This document shows positions 14,940 to 21,661 of a DNA stretch of 37,671 nt, one piece after another. Below the pieces are notes generated by a model. That model was given only the letters and a program-made list of their open reading frames with translations. It was not told the DNA's origin and did no database searches. A program made the translations under genes and the position numbers. The number at the start of each line of letters is the position of its first letter. The stretch's first letter is position 1. The stretch is from an uncultured Ruminococcus sp. Lineage in GTDB: Bacteria > Bacillota > Clostridia > Oscillospirales > CAG-272. The stretch is from contig CACZZA010000022.1 in NCBI GenBank assembly GCA_902785485.1, forward strand, positions 1 through 37,671, read 5' to 3'.

Positions 14940-16055
14940 ATGAGTAAATTGATCGATAAGATAAAAAGAAATATCCCCGTACCGGCGATTGTGCTGTTCG
15001 TTTTGGCGTTCATCTCCGGGATCATCCACGTGATCTGTCTTATAAGCGTGAAGTTCGCGGACTTTTACAATCAATATCCAGGGGCGTTCGTGCGCGGCGC
15101 GCTCGCAAAAATAACCGGGATCCTTCCGTTTTCTCTCGCGGAGACGATAGTGCTGTCGATCCCCGTGTTTATCTTTATTTTCATAATGATAGCGCGGCGC
15201 TTTTTCAAAAGAGGGAATACCGACGCCAACCGTTGTATATGGGGACTCGTTTCGGTCGTCGCTCTGATGTATTCGCTGTTCGTTCTCGGGTACGGCATGG
15301 GGTACAACGGAAGTCCGCTTTCCGAAAAACTCGGACTCGAGGAAAAAGCGGTCTCAAAAGAGGAGCTTGTCGACACGATAAATTGGCTGAACGAAGAAAC
15401 GGAAGACTGTCTTGACGGTATCGTTTATTCGGATTCCGGGAGAAGCTATATGGAATATTCGCTCGGTGAGCTTAATGACAAACTGCTCGACGCCTACGAC
15501 AAGGCGTGCGATAAATACACTTTCATTCAGCGCATCCGCACGGTCGTCAAGCCGGTCGCTCTCAGCGATCTTATGGCGTACACTCATATATCCGGTCTTT
15601 ACTCTTATTATACGGGCGAGGCGAATATATTGACCGTGTTTCCTGACTATTCGCTCCCGTACACGATGGCGCACGAGCTTGCGCATCAGCGCGGGATAGC
15701 TCCCGAAAACGAGGCGAACTTCGTCGCCTTCCTCGTTTGTCTTGAAAGCGACGACCCGTATATTAAATATTCGGGGTGCGTTAGCGTTCTCGAGTATCTT
15801 TTCAACGCTTTGTATTCCGCCGACTCGGATCTGTATTACGAGACTGTCACAAAAGTAGATCTCCGCATCCGCAAGGAGATCTCAGCGTTCTCATCCTTCT
15901 TTGATAAATACCGTGATTCGACCGCGAGCAAGATCGCGGATACCGTAAACGACACGTATCTTAAACTTCAGGGGCAGAAGGCGGGGACCAAAAGCTACGG
16001 TCTTGTCGTCGATCTCGCCGTTGCGTATTACAAAAGCGTTTCTAACGCCGGCTGA
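14940..16055 (+). CDS. DUF3810 membrane protein, zinc-metallopeptidase-like
   Basis: A 371-residue DUF3810 protein. The N-terminal part has three membrane helices (about 14-36, 66-86, 100-118), and the rest is predicted outside the membrane. It carries a gluzincin-like motif His245-Glu246-x-x-His249 (HELAHQRG) followed by NEAN with Glu258 as a plausible third zinc ligand. The family is annotated only by this motif, and the substrate is unknown. It is divergent from the SLH lipoprotein (127 bases between starts), with its own promoter in between. The ATG at 14940 has only a weak upstream purine run (AAAAAAGG). Confidence 0.88.
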   Translation: MSKLIDKIKRNIPVPAIVLFVLAFISGIIHVICLISVKFADFYNQYPGAFVRGALAKITGILPFSLAETIVLSIPVFIFIFIMIARRFFKRGNTDANRCIWGLVSVVALMYSLFVLGYGMGYNGSPLSEKLGLEEKAVSKEELVDTINWLNEETEDCLDGIVYSDSGRSYMEYSLGELNDKLLDAYDKACDKYTFIQRIRTVVKPVALSDLMAYTHISGLYSYYTGEANILTVFPDYSLPYTMAHELAHQRGIAPENEANFVAFLVCLESDDPYIKYSGCVSVLEYLFNALYSADSDLYYETVTKVDLRIRKEISAFSSFFDKYRDSTASKIADTVNDTYLKLQGQKAGTKSYGLVVDLAVAYYKSVSNAG

Positions 16056-16143
16056 TCCCGGGACCGCATTGTCTTATGCCGCATATCATAGTAAGGGGAC
16101 GCGGTTTTCAAGAGACTGTCGTTCTTATCCATGCGAACGAAAG

Positions 16144-16161
16144 TGTAAACAAAATGTAAAC
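16144..16161. repeat. Paired TGTAAAC direct repeat upstream of murA
   Basis: TGTAAAC at 16144-16150 and again at 16155-16161, an 11-base step that places both on the same helix face. A protein-binding site is possible. The regulator is unknown. Confidence 0.4.
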
Positions 16162-16176
16162 AATGGTAAAACTTTA

Positions 16177-16204
16177 TTCACTTTTCTATAATATATGGTA
16201 CAAT
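16177..16204 (+). promoter_or_regulatory. Tentative murA promoter
   Basis: TTCACT (16177-16182) with TACAAT (16199-16204), 16 bases apart. A TATAAT at 16187-16192 is an alternative -10 with a poor -35 (TGGTAA). The murA start is 74 bases after the TACAAT. Confidence 0.45.
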
Positions 16205-16277
16205 ACTCTTGTTGTATTATCGTAACTCGGCTTTTACACTCAGCAGTGTTTCATAAATCAATTGTTTTGGAGCAGAC

Positions 16278-17561
16278 ATGGAAAAATACGTAATTCGCGG
16301 CGGCAAACCGCTGTTCGGAGATATAGAAGTCAGCGGGGCGAAAAACGCGGCTTTACCGGTCATTCTGTCGACGATAGTCGTCGGTGACAAGTGCGTCATC
16401 GAGAACGTTCCCGACGTAAGTGACGTAAGGCTTTGCCTCAATATCATAGAGAAAATGGGCGGAAAGATCGACAAGATCGACAAGACCACCTATGCCATAG
16501 ATACGACTTCCGTCAAGGCGGAGACCGCTCCCTACGAGCTTGTCAAGAAGATGCGCGGCTCGTACTACATCGTCGGCGCCGAGCTGGGACGCTTCGGCAA
16601 AAGCTACGTCGGACTTCCCGGCGGATGCGACCTCGGAGTCCGTCCGATAGACCAGCACGTCAAGGGGTTCGAGGCGCTCGGAGCTACCGTCAACGTGGAC
16701 GGAAAACATATCGAAGCGGAGTGCAAAAAAGGCGCGCTCAAGGCGAACAACATATATTTCGACGTCGTTTCGGTGGGCGCGACCATCAACGTTATGATCG
16801 CGGCATCCCGCGCGCAGGGCGTCACCATCATCGAAAACGCCGCGCGTGAACCTCACGTCGTCGACGTCGCGAACTTCCTCAACAGCTGCGGCGCGAAGGT
16901 GTCCGGCGCCGGGACCGATACCATTAAGGTCAACGGCGTTTCCAAGCTGCGCGGATGCTCTTACGCGATCATTCCCGATATGATCGAGGCGGGGACTTAT
17001 ATGATCGCCGCCGCCGTCACCGGAGGAAAACTCAATATAAAGAACGTCATCCCCAAGCACCTTGAATCCATTTCCGCGAAGATGGAGGAAATGGGCATAG
17101 AAATAGAAGAACTCGACGATTCCGTCATCGTCACCGGAAAGGCAGACCTCGAGAGGATAAATCTCAAAACGCTCCCTTATCCCGGATTTCCGACGGATAT
17201 GGGTCCGCAGATGTGCGTGCTTATGTGCCTCGCACACGGACTCAGCCTGCTCAGCGAAGGCATATTCACCAACCGCTTCCGCTACGTCGAGGAGCTGCGC
17301 CGTATGGGCGCCAACATAAAGGTACACGACCGTACCGCGAGGATCGAGGGCGGACACCCGTTCCTTCCCGCTAACGTACGCGCGGTCGACCTTCGCGCCG
17401 GAGTCGCCGTCGTCCTCGCCGGACTTGTCGCGAACGGACGTACCGAGGTCGAGGACATCTACCACATCGAACGAGGATACGACGACCTCGTCGGCAAGCT
17501 CCGCGCGGTCGGAGCCGACATCCGCAAGGTCGACTATCCCGACTACACCTTCCAAAGCTGA
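16278..17561 (+). CDS. murA: UDP-N-acetylglucosamine 1-carboxyvinyltransferase (MurA)
   Basis: A 427-residue EPSP-synthase-fold enzyme that transfers enolpyruvate from PEP to UDP-GlcNAc, the first committed step of peptidoglycan synthesis, in the cytosol. The fosfomycin-target cysteine is present as Cys117 in PGGCDLGVRPIDQH. Other conserved parts are GAKNAALP (Lys22 region), GSYYIVGAELGRFG and the late YPGFPTDMGPQ motif. Length fits the family. The ribosome binding site is TTGGAG. A terminator follows at once, so murA is probably monocistronic. Confidence 0.98.
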   Translation: MEKYVIRGGKPLFGDIEVSGAKNAALPVILSTIVVGDKCVIENVPDVSDVRLCLNIIEKMGGKIDKIDKTTYAIDTTSVKAETAPYELVKKMRGSYYIVGAELGRFGKSYVGLPGGCDLGVRPIDQHVKGFEALGATVNVDGKHIEAECKKGALKANNIYFDVVSVGATINVMIAASRAQGVTIIENAAREPHVVDVANFLNSCGAKVSGAGTDTIKVNGVSKLRGCSYAIIPDMIEAGTYMIAAAVTGGKLNIKNVIPKHLESISAKMEEMGIEIEELDDSVIVTGKADLERINLKTLPYPGFPTDMGPQMCVLMCLAHGLSLLSEGIFTNRFRYVEELRRMGANIKVHDRTARIEGGHPFLPANVRAVDLRAGVAVVLAGLVANGRTEVEDIYHIERGYDDLVGKLRAVGADIRKVDYPDYTFQS

Positions 17562-17570
17562 AAAAACGGT

Positions 17571-17595
17571 CGCCGCGAACGCGGCGGCTTTTTTG
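17571..17595 (+). terminator. Intrinsic terminator after murA
   Basis: CGCCGC-GAAC-GCGGCG stem-loop followed by GC and six T residues, ten bases after the murA stop. Confidence 0.9.
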
Positions 17596-17670
17596 ATCGC
17601 TTTCCGTTTCTTGTCAACGTCAAAGAAGCGTTGACGGTAAAAAAATGAAATTCAAAGGCGGTGATACTGC

Positions 17671-18603
17671 TTGATCATCAATACTGGACAACGAACGGAC
17701 ATTCCGGCATTTTATTCGGAGTGGTTTGCAAACCGTCTGAGAGAGGGGGTTGTCTGCGTGCGCAATCCTTATGACCCGGCTCAGGTAAGCCGTTACCGTC
17801 TCGATCCGTCCGTCGTAGACTGCATCGGATTTTGTACCAAAGATCCGGCTCCCATGTTCAGATATATGGACTTGCTCAAAGATTACGGTCAATACTGGTT
17901 TGTGACTATCACTCCGTACGGACGCGACGTCGAGCCTAATGTGAAAGACAAGCATCGGGTGCTCGAAGATTTCAAAAAGCTGTCCGGGATAGTAGGCGTG
18001 GATTCGGTCGGATGGAGGTACGATCCGATCTTCATTACGGACAAATATTCGGAGGAATATCACCTCCGCGCATTTGAGAAGATCGCGGAGGCTCTCGGAG
18101 GTTACACCAAAACCGCCGTGATAAGTTTTATTGACCTGTATCCAAAGGTCAAACGTAATTTTCCCGAAGCGCGCGAGGTCACGGAGGAACAACGACTTAG
18201 GCTCGGAAAAGAGATGATAAAGATCGCCTCCGAACACGGGATGACCCTCAAACCCTGCGCCGAGGGTGACGAGCTTGCGCGGTTCGGAGCGGATTGCGGC
18301 GGATGTATGCGGATAAGCGATTACGAAAAGGCGATAGGGAAAAAACTGGACGCGCCAAAAAGAAAAGGCGCCCGGACCGGGTGCGCCTGTTTCCTTGCCT
18401 GCGACGTCGGAGCATACAATACCTGCCTCCATCTTTGCAAATACTGCTACGCGAACGCGGACCCCGAAAAAGTGAGGACCGAAAGCCGCCGACACGATCC
18501 GAAATCGCCGTTTTTGATCGGAAACTATATGGAAGGCGATAAGATCCACGACGTTCAACAGAGTTCGTGGATCGACGGACAGGAATCTCTGTTTTTTGAA
18601 TAA
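17671..18603 (+). CDS. DUF1848 protein with Cys-rich C-terminus
   Basis: A 310-residue DUF1848 protein. It starts with TTG at 17671. A nine-codon mini-ORF (ATG 17645) ends in a TGA that overlaps this start, which could couple their translation, and a GGCGG run serves as ribosome binding site. The family core is recognisable from CIGFCTKDP, YDPIF and ISFIDLYPKVKRNF. Near the C-terminus several Cys cluster, including Cys252-x3-Cys256-x2-Cys259 (TCLHLCKYCYA), the spacing used by radical-SAM enzymes to bind a 4Fe-4S cluster, plus Cys209, 212, 238, 240 and 244. A cluster-binding role is inferred; the function of the family is not established. An inverted repeat (GTCAACG/CGTTGAC, 17613-17635) lies upstream. 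Confidence 0.88.
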   Translation: MIINTGQRTDIPAFYSEWFANRLREGVVCVRNPYDPAQVSRYRLDPSVVDCIGFCTKDPAPMFRYMDLLKDYGQYWFVTITPYGRDVEPNVKDKHRVLEDFKKLSGIVGVDSVGWRYDPIFITDKYSEEYHLRAFEKIAEALGGYTKTAVISFIDLYPKVKRNFPEAREVTEEQRLRLGKEMIKIASEHGMTLKPCAEGDELARFGADCGGCMRISDYEKAIGKKLDAPKRKGARTGCACFLACDVGAYNTCLHLCKYCYANADPEKVRTESRRHDPKSPFLIGNYMEGDKIHDVQQSSWIDGQESLFFE

Positions 18604-18673
18604 AGGAGACCGTTTGTTTTATCGTCATTGTCCTGCAACGACAAGAAAGAAGATCAACTCATAATACAAAAAG

Positions 18674-18709
18674 ATCCCTCCGCCGGAGTACGACGGAGGG
18701 ATTTCTTTT
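18674..18709. terminator. Terminator after the DUF1848 gene
   Basis: ATCCCTCCG and CGGAGGGAT form a 9-base stem around an 11-base loop, followed by TTTCTTTTA. The minus strand also reads into TTTTTG, so it may work both ways. Confidence 0.85.
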
Positions 18710-18744
18710 ACTATTTTATTGCGGTCATCCGATCGGCAATTATT

Positions 18745-18768
18745 TGCCTTCTTTGATCGCTGCCTGCG
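18745..18768. repeat. Left copy of 24-bp direct repeat from the ppdK 3' end (att-like)
   Basis: Twenty-four bases identical to 21670-21693, the 3' end of ppdK. On the minus strand this copy still encodes the ppdK ending (QAAIKEG then K and stop), although no ppdK body is attached. With the other copy it brackets the 18769-21669 island, as attL/attR sites would. Confidence 0.85.
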
Positions 18769-18794
18769 TCGCATTGTAGTAAAGGGGGGATTTT

Positions 18795-18830
18795 CAAAAA
18801 CTGGAGAGGCGACCTGTGCGGCCCCTCTCC
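18795..18830 (-). terminator. Terminator of the XRE operon
   Basis: On the minus strand GGAGAGG (from 18830) pairs with CCTCTCC (to 18803), then AGTTTTTG follows. It ends the XRE plus recombinase-fragment transcript. Confidence 0.7.
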
Positions 18831-18981
18831 TTCCTGTAACATTATATCTCTGGGCTTTCTCGGAATCACAGCGAAGATACCAGTCAAAGCCGTCCTTTGA
18901 AGCGACTATTTTATTGACAAAGGCGTCAACTATTCCGTCGGGTATATAGTCATCAGAATCGAAATCAACGTAGTTCTGCAT
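18831..18981 (-). pseudogene. Probable C-terminal fragment of a serine site-specific recombinase
   Basis: From the ATG at 18981 about 50 residues read as protein, with the pattern PDGIVDAFVNKIVASKDGFDWYLR. This resembles the C-terminal tail of large serine recombinases of Clostridial mobile elements as I remember them. The catalytic and DNA-binding parts are absent. An in-frame stop sits 12 bases before the ATG and no ribosome binding site is visible. The frame continues to 18625 through the terminator, but that part is not protein-like. It lies 9 bases after the XRE stop, inside the ppdK island, and may be what is left of the enzyme that inserted it. The identification is from memory of the family and moderate only. 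Confidence 0.45.
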
Positions 18982-18990
18982 TATGATTGT

Positions 18991-19350
18991 TTATCGCTTC
19001 GTAAACTCAACTATAAGACGGTTGATAATATCCTGCTGCCTTTTTGTGAGCCCCGGGATTTTGCTTTTCGGGCTCTTCAGTTCCTGAACGGTCATCTGTA
19101 TAATTTCTTTTTGCTCATCGGTAAGCGCTTCTATCGAAATCATTTTTTCCTTGTCAATGCCGACCAGATAATCAAGAGACACGTTGAACAGCACCGCCAG
19201 CTGAGTCAGAATATCGAGCGGCGGGACTTTCAGGTTATTCTCATAGGACGAAATAACGGATTTGCTCCTGTCGATTCTCCGCCCGAGTTCTTCCTGTGAC
19301 ATTTTATATTTATTGCGCAATTCGCGTATTCGTAATCCGAAATCAAACAT
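18991..19350 (-). CDS. XRE-family transcriptional regulator
   Basis: A 119-residue DNA-binding protein. The N-terminal Cro/CI-type helix-turn-helix is at about 7-60 (LRNKYKMSQEELGRRIDRSKSVISSYENN, then PPLDILTQLAVLFNVSLDYLVG). The C-terminal half is helical and of unknown role. A regulator of this type fits an island gene. It is divergent from the repeat lipoprotein, and CTGT/ACAG half-sites (19386-19403) in the shared upstream region could be an operator, though the dyad is weak. No clear AGGAGG precedes the ATG at 19350. Confidence 0.9.
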   Translation of the reverse strand: MFDFGLRIRELRNKYKMSQEELGRRIDRSKSVISSYENNLKVPPLDILTQLAVLFNVSLDYLVGIDKEKMISIEALTDEQKEIIQMTVQELKSPKSKIPGLTKRQQDIINRLIVEFTKR

Positions 19351-19429
19351 CGCGGTACCCCTGTATCTATAATTTACATTAATCTGTCATATTATTTACA
19401 GTTTCCTCTCAGAAAATATAATAAACCAC

Positions 19430-19458
19430 TTGCGTTTTCTTTCGGAATACTATATAAT
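19430..19458 (+). promoter_or_regulatory. Probable promoter of the repeat lipoprotein
   Basis: TTGCGT (19430-19435), 17 bases, TATAAT (19453-19458). The -10 is perfect and the -35 weak. The ATG is 71 bases downstream. Confidence 0.55.
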
Positions 19459-19529
19459 AGATTTGGTTCTGTAATCAAAAACATTTTTCGGAATAATGTC
19501 AACTATTAATAAACAAAGGAGATCTGCTT

Positions 19530-20444
19530 ATGAAAAAAGTACTGATTATCACGGTTATTCTCGCTCTGATGCTTTCCGTTGTCGGCTGCGGGACAGAAAG
19601 CGGCGGTAAAAGAACCGATCTTGACTACGACAAAATGATAGACAGTTTTGTCTCGTCGGATCTGAACACCTTTACGCTGAAAGTCGGCGACGAGCATGCA
19701 CCCAGCGCGTCGGTCTGGCTCAAAAGCGGCGACAGCGAAGGGACCGCATACTCAAACAACGAAAAAGTCGTTACCGTTTCCGAGTACGGAAAAGTGACCG
19801 CCGTCGGAGAAGGCACGGCATACGTTGTCATCACCGGCGCAGGCGATATGTTTGAAGTCTATCGTTATGACGTTTCAGACTCGGGCAAATCCGCAAGTAT
19901 CGACTACGACAAGATGATTGACAGCTTTGTCGCTGACAGTCTTAATACTTTTTCGCTGAAAATAGGCGAGGAGCATTCCCCGACGTCCGCGGTCTGGCTC
20001 AAGAACGGCAGCGGTAACGGAACAGCTTACTCAAGTGACGAAAGCGTGGTCACTGTCTCCGAGTACGGAAAAGTGACTGCGGTAGGAGAAGGAAGCGCAT
20101 ACGTCGTCATTACAGGACTCGGCGATATGTTCAGCGTATACAGGTATGATGTTTCCGATTCAGGCGCGTCCGCAAGCATCGACTACGACAAAATGATTGA
20201 CAGTTTTGTCTCGTCGGCTTTGAACACCTTTACACTGAAAATCGGAGACGAGCATTCGCCTACTGCGGCTGTCTGGCTCAAAAGCGGCAGCAGCAGCGGA
20301 ACGGCATATTCAAGCGACGAGAAAGTCGTTACCGTTTCCGAGTACGGAAAAGTGACCGCCGTCGGAGAAGGAAGTGCATACGTTGTCATCACAGGCGTAG
20401 GCGAAATGTTTGAAGTCTACCGCTATGACGTAAAAGCCGGATAA
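19530..20444 (+). CDS. Lipoprotein of three 93-residue Ig-like (BIG2-type) repeats
   Basis: A 304-residue predicted lipoprotein with AAAGGAG upstream. The signal peptide ends in a lipobox (SVVGC, Cys20). The mature protein is three near-identical 93-residue units (31-123, 124-216, 217-302), each starting (L/I)DYDKMIDSFV. Each contains a bacterial-Ig-like strand pattern (VVTVSEYGKVTAVGEG.AYVVITG), so the fold is probably BIG2-like. Units 1 and 3 are more alike at the DNA level than either is to unit 2, which suggests gene conversion or recent rearrangement. No enzyme motif is visible; a surface binding or spacer role is a guess. It lies inside the ppdK island with a lower-GC appearance than its surroundings. 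Confidence 0.85.
   Translation: MKKVLIITVILALMLSVVGCGTESGGKRTDLDYDKMIDSFVSSDLNTFTLKVGDEHAPSASVWLKSGDSEGTAYSNNEKVVTVSEYGKVTAVGEGTAYVVITGAGDMFEVYRYDVSDSGKSASIDYDKMIDSFVADSLNTFSLKIGEEHSPTSAVWLKNGSGNGTAYSSDESVVTVSEYGKVTAVGEGSAYVVITGLGDMFSVYRYDVSDSGASASIDYDKMIDSFVSSALNTFTLKIGDEHSPTAAVWLKSGSSSGTAYSSDEKVVTVSEYGKVTAVGEGSAYVVITGVGEMFEVYRYDVKAG
19620..20435 (+). repeat. 279-bp tandem coding repeats
   Basis: Three units at 19620-19898, 19899-20177 and 20178-20435 (the last slightly short). They keep the reading frame and show an A-B-A similarity pattern, the outer two being closest. Confidence 0.85.
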
Positions 20445-20514
20445 CCGGCTCTTCTGCATACGGTTTTCCTGCAGATGATTATTCATTATTACTATATGAA
20501 AGGGCTTATTTGAC

Positions 20515-20901
20515 GTGAAAACTAAAAAGATAATCGGATTCGTAGCGTTAGGCGTATCGGCATTCGTGCTGATTTTATGGATACTTCTTGTTACAATGGG
20601 CAGCTCGTTTCTTTTCAGAAACCGCGGCATGATCGCGCTCATATTTATCTTGTGGGTCGGAAGTTTGGTTACTGCGATCGTATGCCTTGCAGGCGAAGTT
20701 GTCCGGTATTTCGGGAGAAAAAACGCCGAGGGATATAATGACGTTTATAACTTTTCAAATCAATATCGGCAGCCTGGTTATCCTCAGCAGGATCAGTCGC
20801 AGCAGGGGCCCGGACAAGGCGGAAGCAATTTCTGCCCGTATTGCGGCTCGCCCATAACAAACGCCGCCGCGTTTTGCCGTAACTGCGGCAAAAAACTGTA
20901 A
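20515..20901 (+). CDS. Membrane protein with C-terminal zinc ribbon
   Basis: A 128-residue protein starting with GTG at 20515, with AAAGGG 11 bases upstream. Two membrane segments (about 6-29 and 39-61) are followed by a Gln/Gly-rich linker (about 80-104) and a zinc ribbon with Cys107-x2-Cys110 and Cys121-x2-Cys124 (FCPYCG, FCRNCG). This layout is common in small Clostridial membrane proteins of unknown role. The previous gene ends 70 bases upstream with no terminator between, so co-transcription is likely. Confidence 0.8.
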   Translation: MKTKKIIGFVALGVSAFVLILWILLVTMGSSFLFRNRGMIALIFILWVGSLVTAIVCLAGEVVRYFGRKNAEGYNDVYNFSNQYRQPGYPQQDQSQQGPGQGGSNFCPYCGSPITNAAAFCRNCGKKL

Positions 20902-20979
20902 AATCAACGAAGAAGACCGAACAATGCGCCAGTCTTCTTATGCTTTTACTATCGATTGCTTACAGGAGGTCGTATTAAA

Positions 20980-21486
20980 GTGTACTGTGTTAAGTGCGGG
21001 CACCAGGTAAATGAAGACGATACGTTTTGTCCCGCGTGCGGAGCAAAGCAAGTAACGACTTACACGATGTGTTTTACTCGCAACGGTCTGTCCGAGCCGG
21101 TGTTTATCGCAAATATCAATCAATGGCTTTATGAAAACCCGAAAATTGCAAACGTCACCTGCCGTTTTGAAACAGATACTTCGTTTGGCTTTATGGCGAA
21201 TCAATACAAGCTGAATCAATTTGTGATCGAATACGAATTGTTTAAACATGATAATCAGAACCAGTATTTTCTTGCAAAAGAAGAAGACATGGCGCTTTAT
21301 CAGAAAAACGTCAGGGCATATATGGAAAAGTGGAAACAGGAACATCCGCAAATCACGGTTATCAACTGGTCCGGAGGAATACACTCCCGGGGAAGCACCG
21401 GAAGCATCCTGCTTGGCGGTATTGGCGCAAGAAACCGAATGAACGTATATATTTTTATGAAGTTCCCGCGGCAGCAAATGAATTGA
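20980..21486 (+). CDS. Zinc-ribbon protein of unknown function
   Basis: A 168-residue protein. I chose the GTG at 20980 because AGGAGG lies 10 bases upstream and the zinc ribbon starts at once (Cys3-x2-Cys6, Cys17-x2-Cys20; YCVKCG and FCPACG). The frame from ATG 20956 is less likely. The remainder (about 27-168) is an alpha/beta region that I do not recognise. It ends in a Gly-rich stretch (STGSILLGGIGARNR) that might be a membrane-associated turn. It follows the other zinc-ribbon gene by 78 bases and is closed by a strong hairpin. Confidence 0.75.
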   Translation: MYCVKCGHQVNEDDTFCPACGAKQVTTYTMCFTRNGLSEPVFIANINQWLYENPKIANVTCRFETDTSFGFMANQYKLNQFVIEYELFKHDNQNQYFLAKEEDMALYQKNVRAYMEKWKQEHPQITVINWSGGIHSRGSTGSILLGGIGARNRMNVYIFMKFPRQQMN

Positions 21487-21494
21487 ATATCAAA

Positions 21495-21534
21495 ACCGCC
21501 CTATGACCTTAAAATGTCATAGGGCGGTCTCTCT
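21495..21534 (+). terminator. Terminator-like hairpin after the zinc-ribbon gene
   Basis: A perfect 13-base stem (ACCGCCCTATGAC with GTCATAGGGCGGT) around an 8-base loop, followed by CTCTCTC in place of a true T-run. Confidence 0.65.
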
Positions 21535-21660
21535 CATATATAGAGATTGACTTTTAAGTCTTTCCGCCTGTATACGCGGTGTTTCGCACCGTCCTTATAC
21601 AGATACTCCTTCGCGTCGGCTTTGGTGAGCGTAAATTCAGCAAACTTGAAGGGCTTCGGA
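21534..21660 (-). pseudogene. Truncated C-terminal reading frame at the island edge
   Basis: On the minus strand about 41 protein-like residues (PKPFKFAEFTLTKADAKEY, then LYKDGAKHRVYRRKDLKVNLYI) end at a TGA (21534-21536). The frame has no start of its own; upstream it runs into ppdK in another frame. It may be the tail of an element gene cut at the recombination point. I do not recognise the family. Confidence 0.3.
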
Positions 21661-21661
21661 A

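Noticed and set aside
16353..17555. 400-residue open frame antisense to murA
   Set aside because: Mirror of a strongly conserved gene in GC-biased codons; composition is Asp/Val/Arg-rich and no family motif is visible.
18625..18830. C-terminal continuation of the recombinase-like frame
   Set aside because: It reads through a terminator and the ppdK repeat in a non-coding frame and is not protein-like.
19620..20435. Diversity-generating retroelement target
   Set aside because: Repeats differ by ordinary substitutions, with no reverse transcriptase and no adenine-biased template repeat in the window.
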